A stretch of DNA of 64,000 nt, taken from the NCBI GenBank assembly GCA_046160305.1, contig JBJXGX010000078.1, positions 1 through 64,000 of the forward strand. The letters are read 5' to 3'. The translations under genes and the position numbers were made by a program. The notes below the pieces were generated by a model. That model saw only the letters and a list, made by a program, of their open reading frames with translations. It did not search any database and was not told the DNA's origin. This DNA is from SHXR01 sp046160305. GTDB lineage: Bacteria > Pseudomonadota > Gammaproteobacteria > Burkholderiales > SG8-39. Positions 63,992-64,000 of this stretch are shown here, in pieces; the first letter of the stretch is position 1; each line of letters begins with the position of its first letter.

Positions 63992-64000
63992 ACGTCTCCC

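Overview
The window looks like a high-GC betaproteobacterial chromosome around the replication origin. Two blocks support this. The first is the origin block parB-parA-rsmG-mnmG, mnmE-yidC-yidD-rnpA-rpmH, dnaA-dnaN-gyrB. The second is topB-smg-dprA-lysM followed by def-fmt-rsmB-DUF4390-ntrY-ntrX-trkA-trkH, an order I know from Betaproteobacteria such as Rhodocyclales and Burkholderiales. The lineage is inferred from gene order and protein character, because no rRNA gene is present.

Positions 1-15000 are accessory metabolism. They hold the medium and (partial) small subunits of a CoxSML-type molybdenum hydroxylase. Next comes a decayed stretch (1394-2758) with a perfect 28-bp palindrome, a broken GSU2403-like nucleotidyltransferase and a broken VapBC-like toxin-antitoxin pair. 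A catabolic run follows: DUF4392 D-glutamate cyclase-like, NIPSNAP, both aconitase X subunits and a VOC protein. After that come a SWIM/SNF2 helicase and a hydantoinase/acetone-carboxylase-type pair whose B subunit carries a C-terminal zinc module like the acetone carboxylase gamma subunit.

Positions 15000-21650 hold a PQQ-type sugar dehydrogenase, a compact five-gene ubiquitin-like conjugation operon (16159-19208), an LVIVD beta-propeller protein and a COG0523 GTPase. The conjugation operon encodes a membrane zinc-ribbon protein, an E1, a ubiquitin-like modifier, an E2 and a JAMM isopeptidase, tightly spaced or overlapping. It is the most interesting system here. It is related in parts list to the bacterial Bil antiphage systems but differs in its modifier and in its membrane zinc-ribbon component.

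Positions 21650-54160 are housekeeping: chromosome partition with two parS sites by mnmG, tRNA modification, membrane insertion, replication initiation, gyrase, topoisomerase III, formylation/deformylation, rRNA methylation, an NtrY/NtrX-like two-component system and K+ uptake. PEP carboxykinase and a trans-aconitate methyltransferase lie between mnmG and mnmE.

Positions 54160-64000 contain a COG0523 relative with no P-loop, a lipoprotein, RidA, a UbiE-like methyltransferase, and cobalamin-dependent methionine synthase behind a SAM-II-like riboswitch plus attenuator. A rhodanese, a CAP-domain lipoprotein, a ferredoxin and an Amt ammonium transporter follow. I saw no tRNA, rRNA, CRISPR array or intact insertion sequence.
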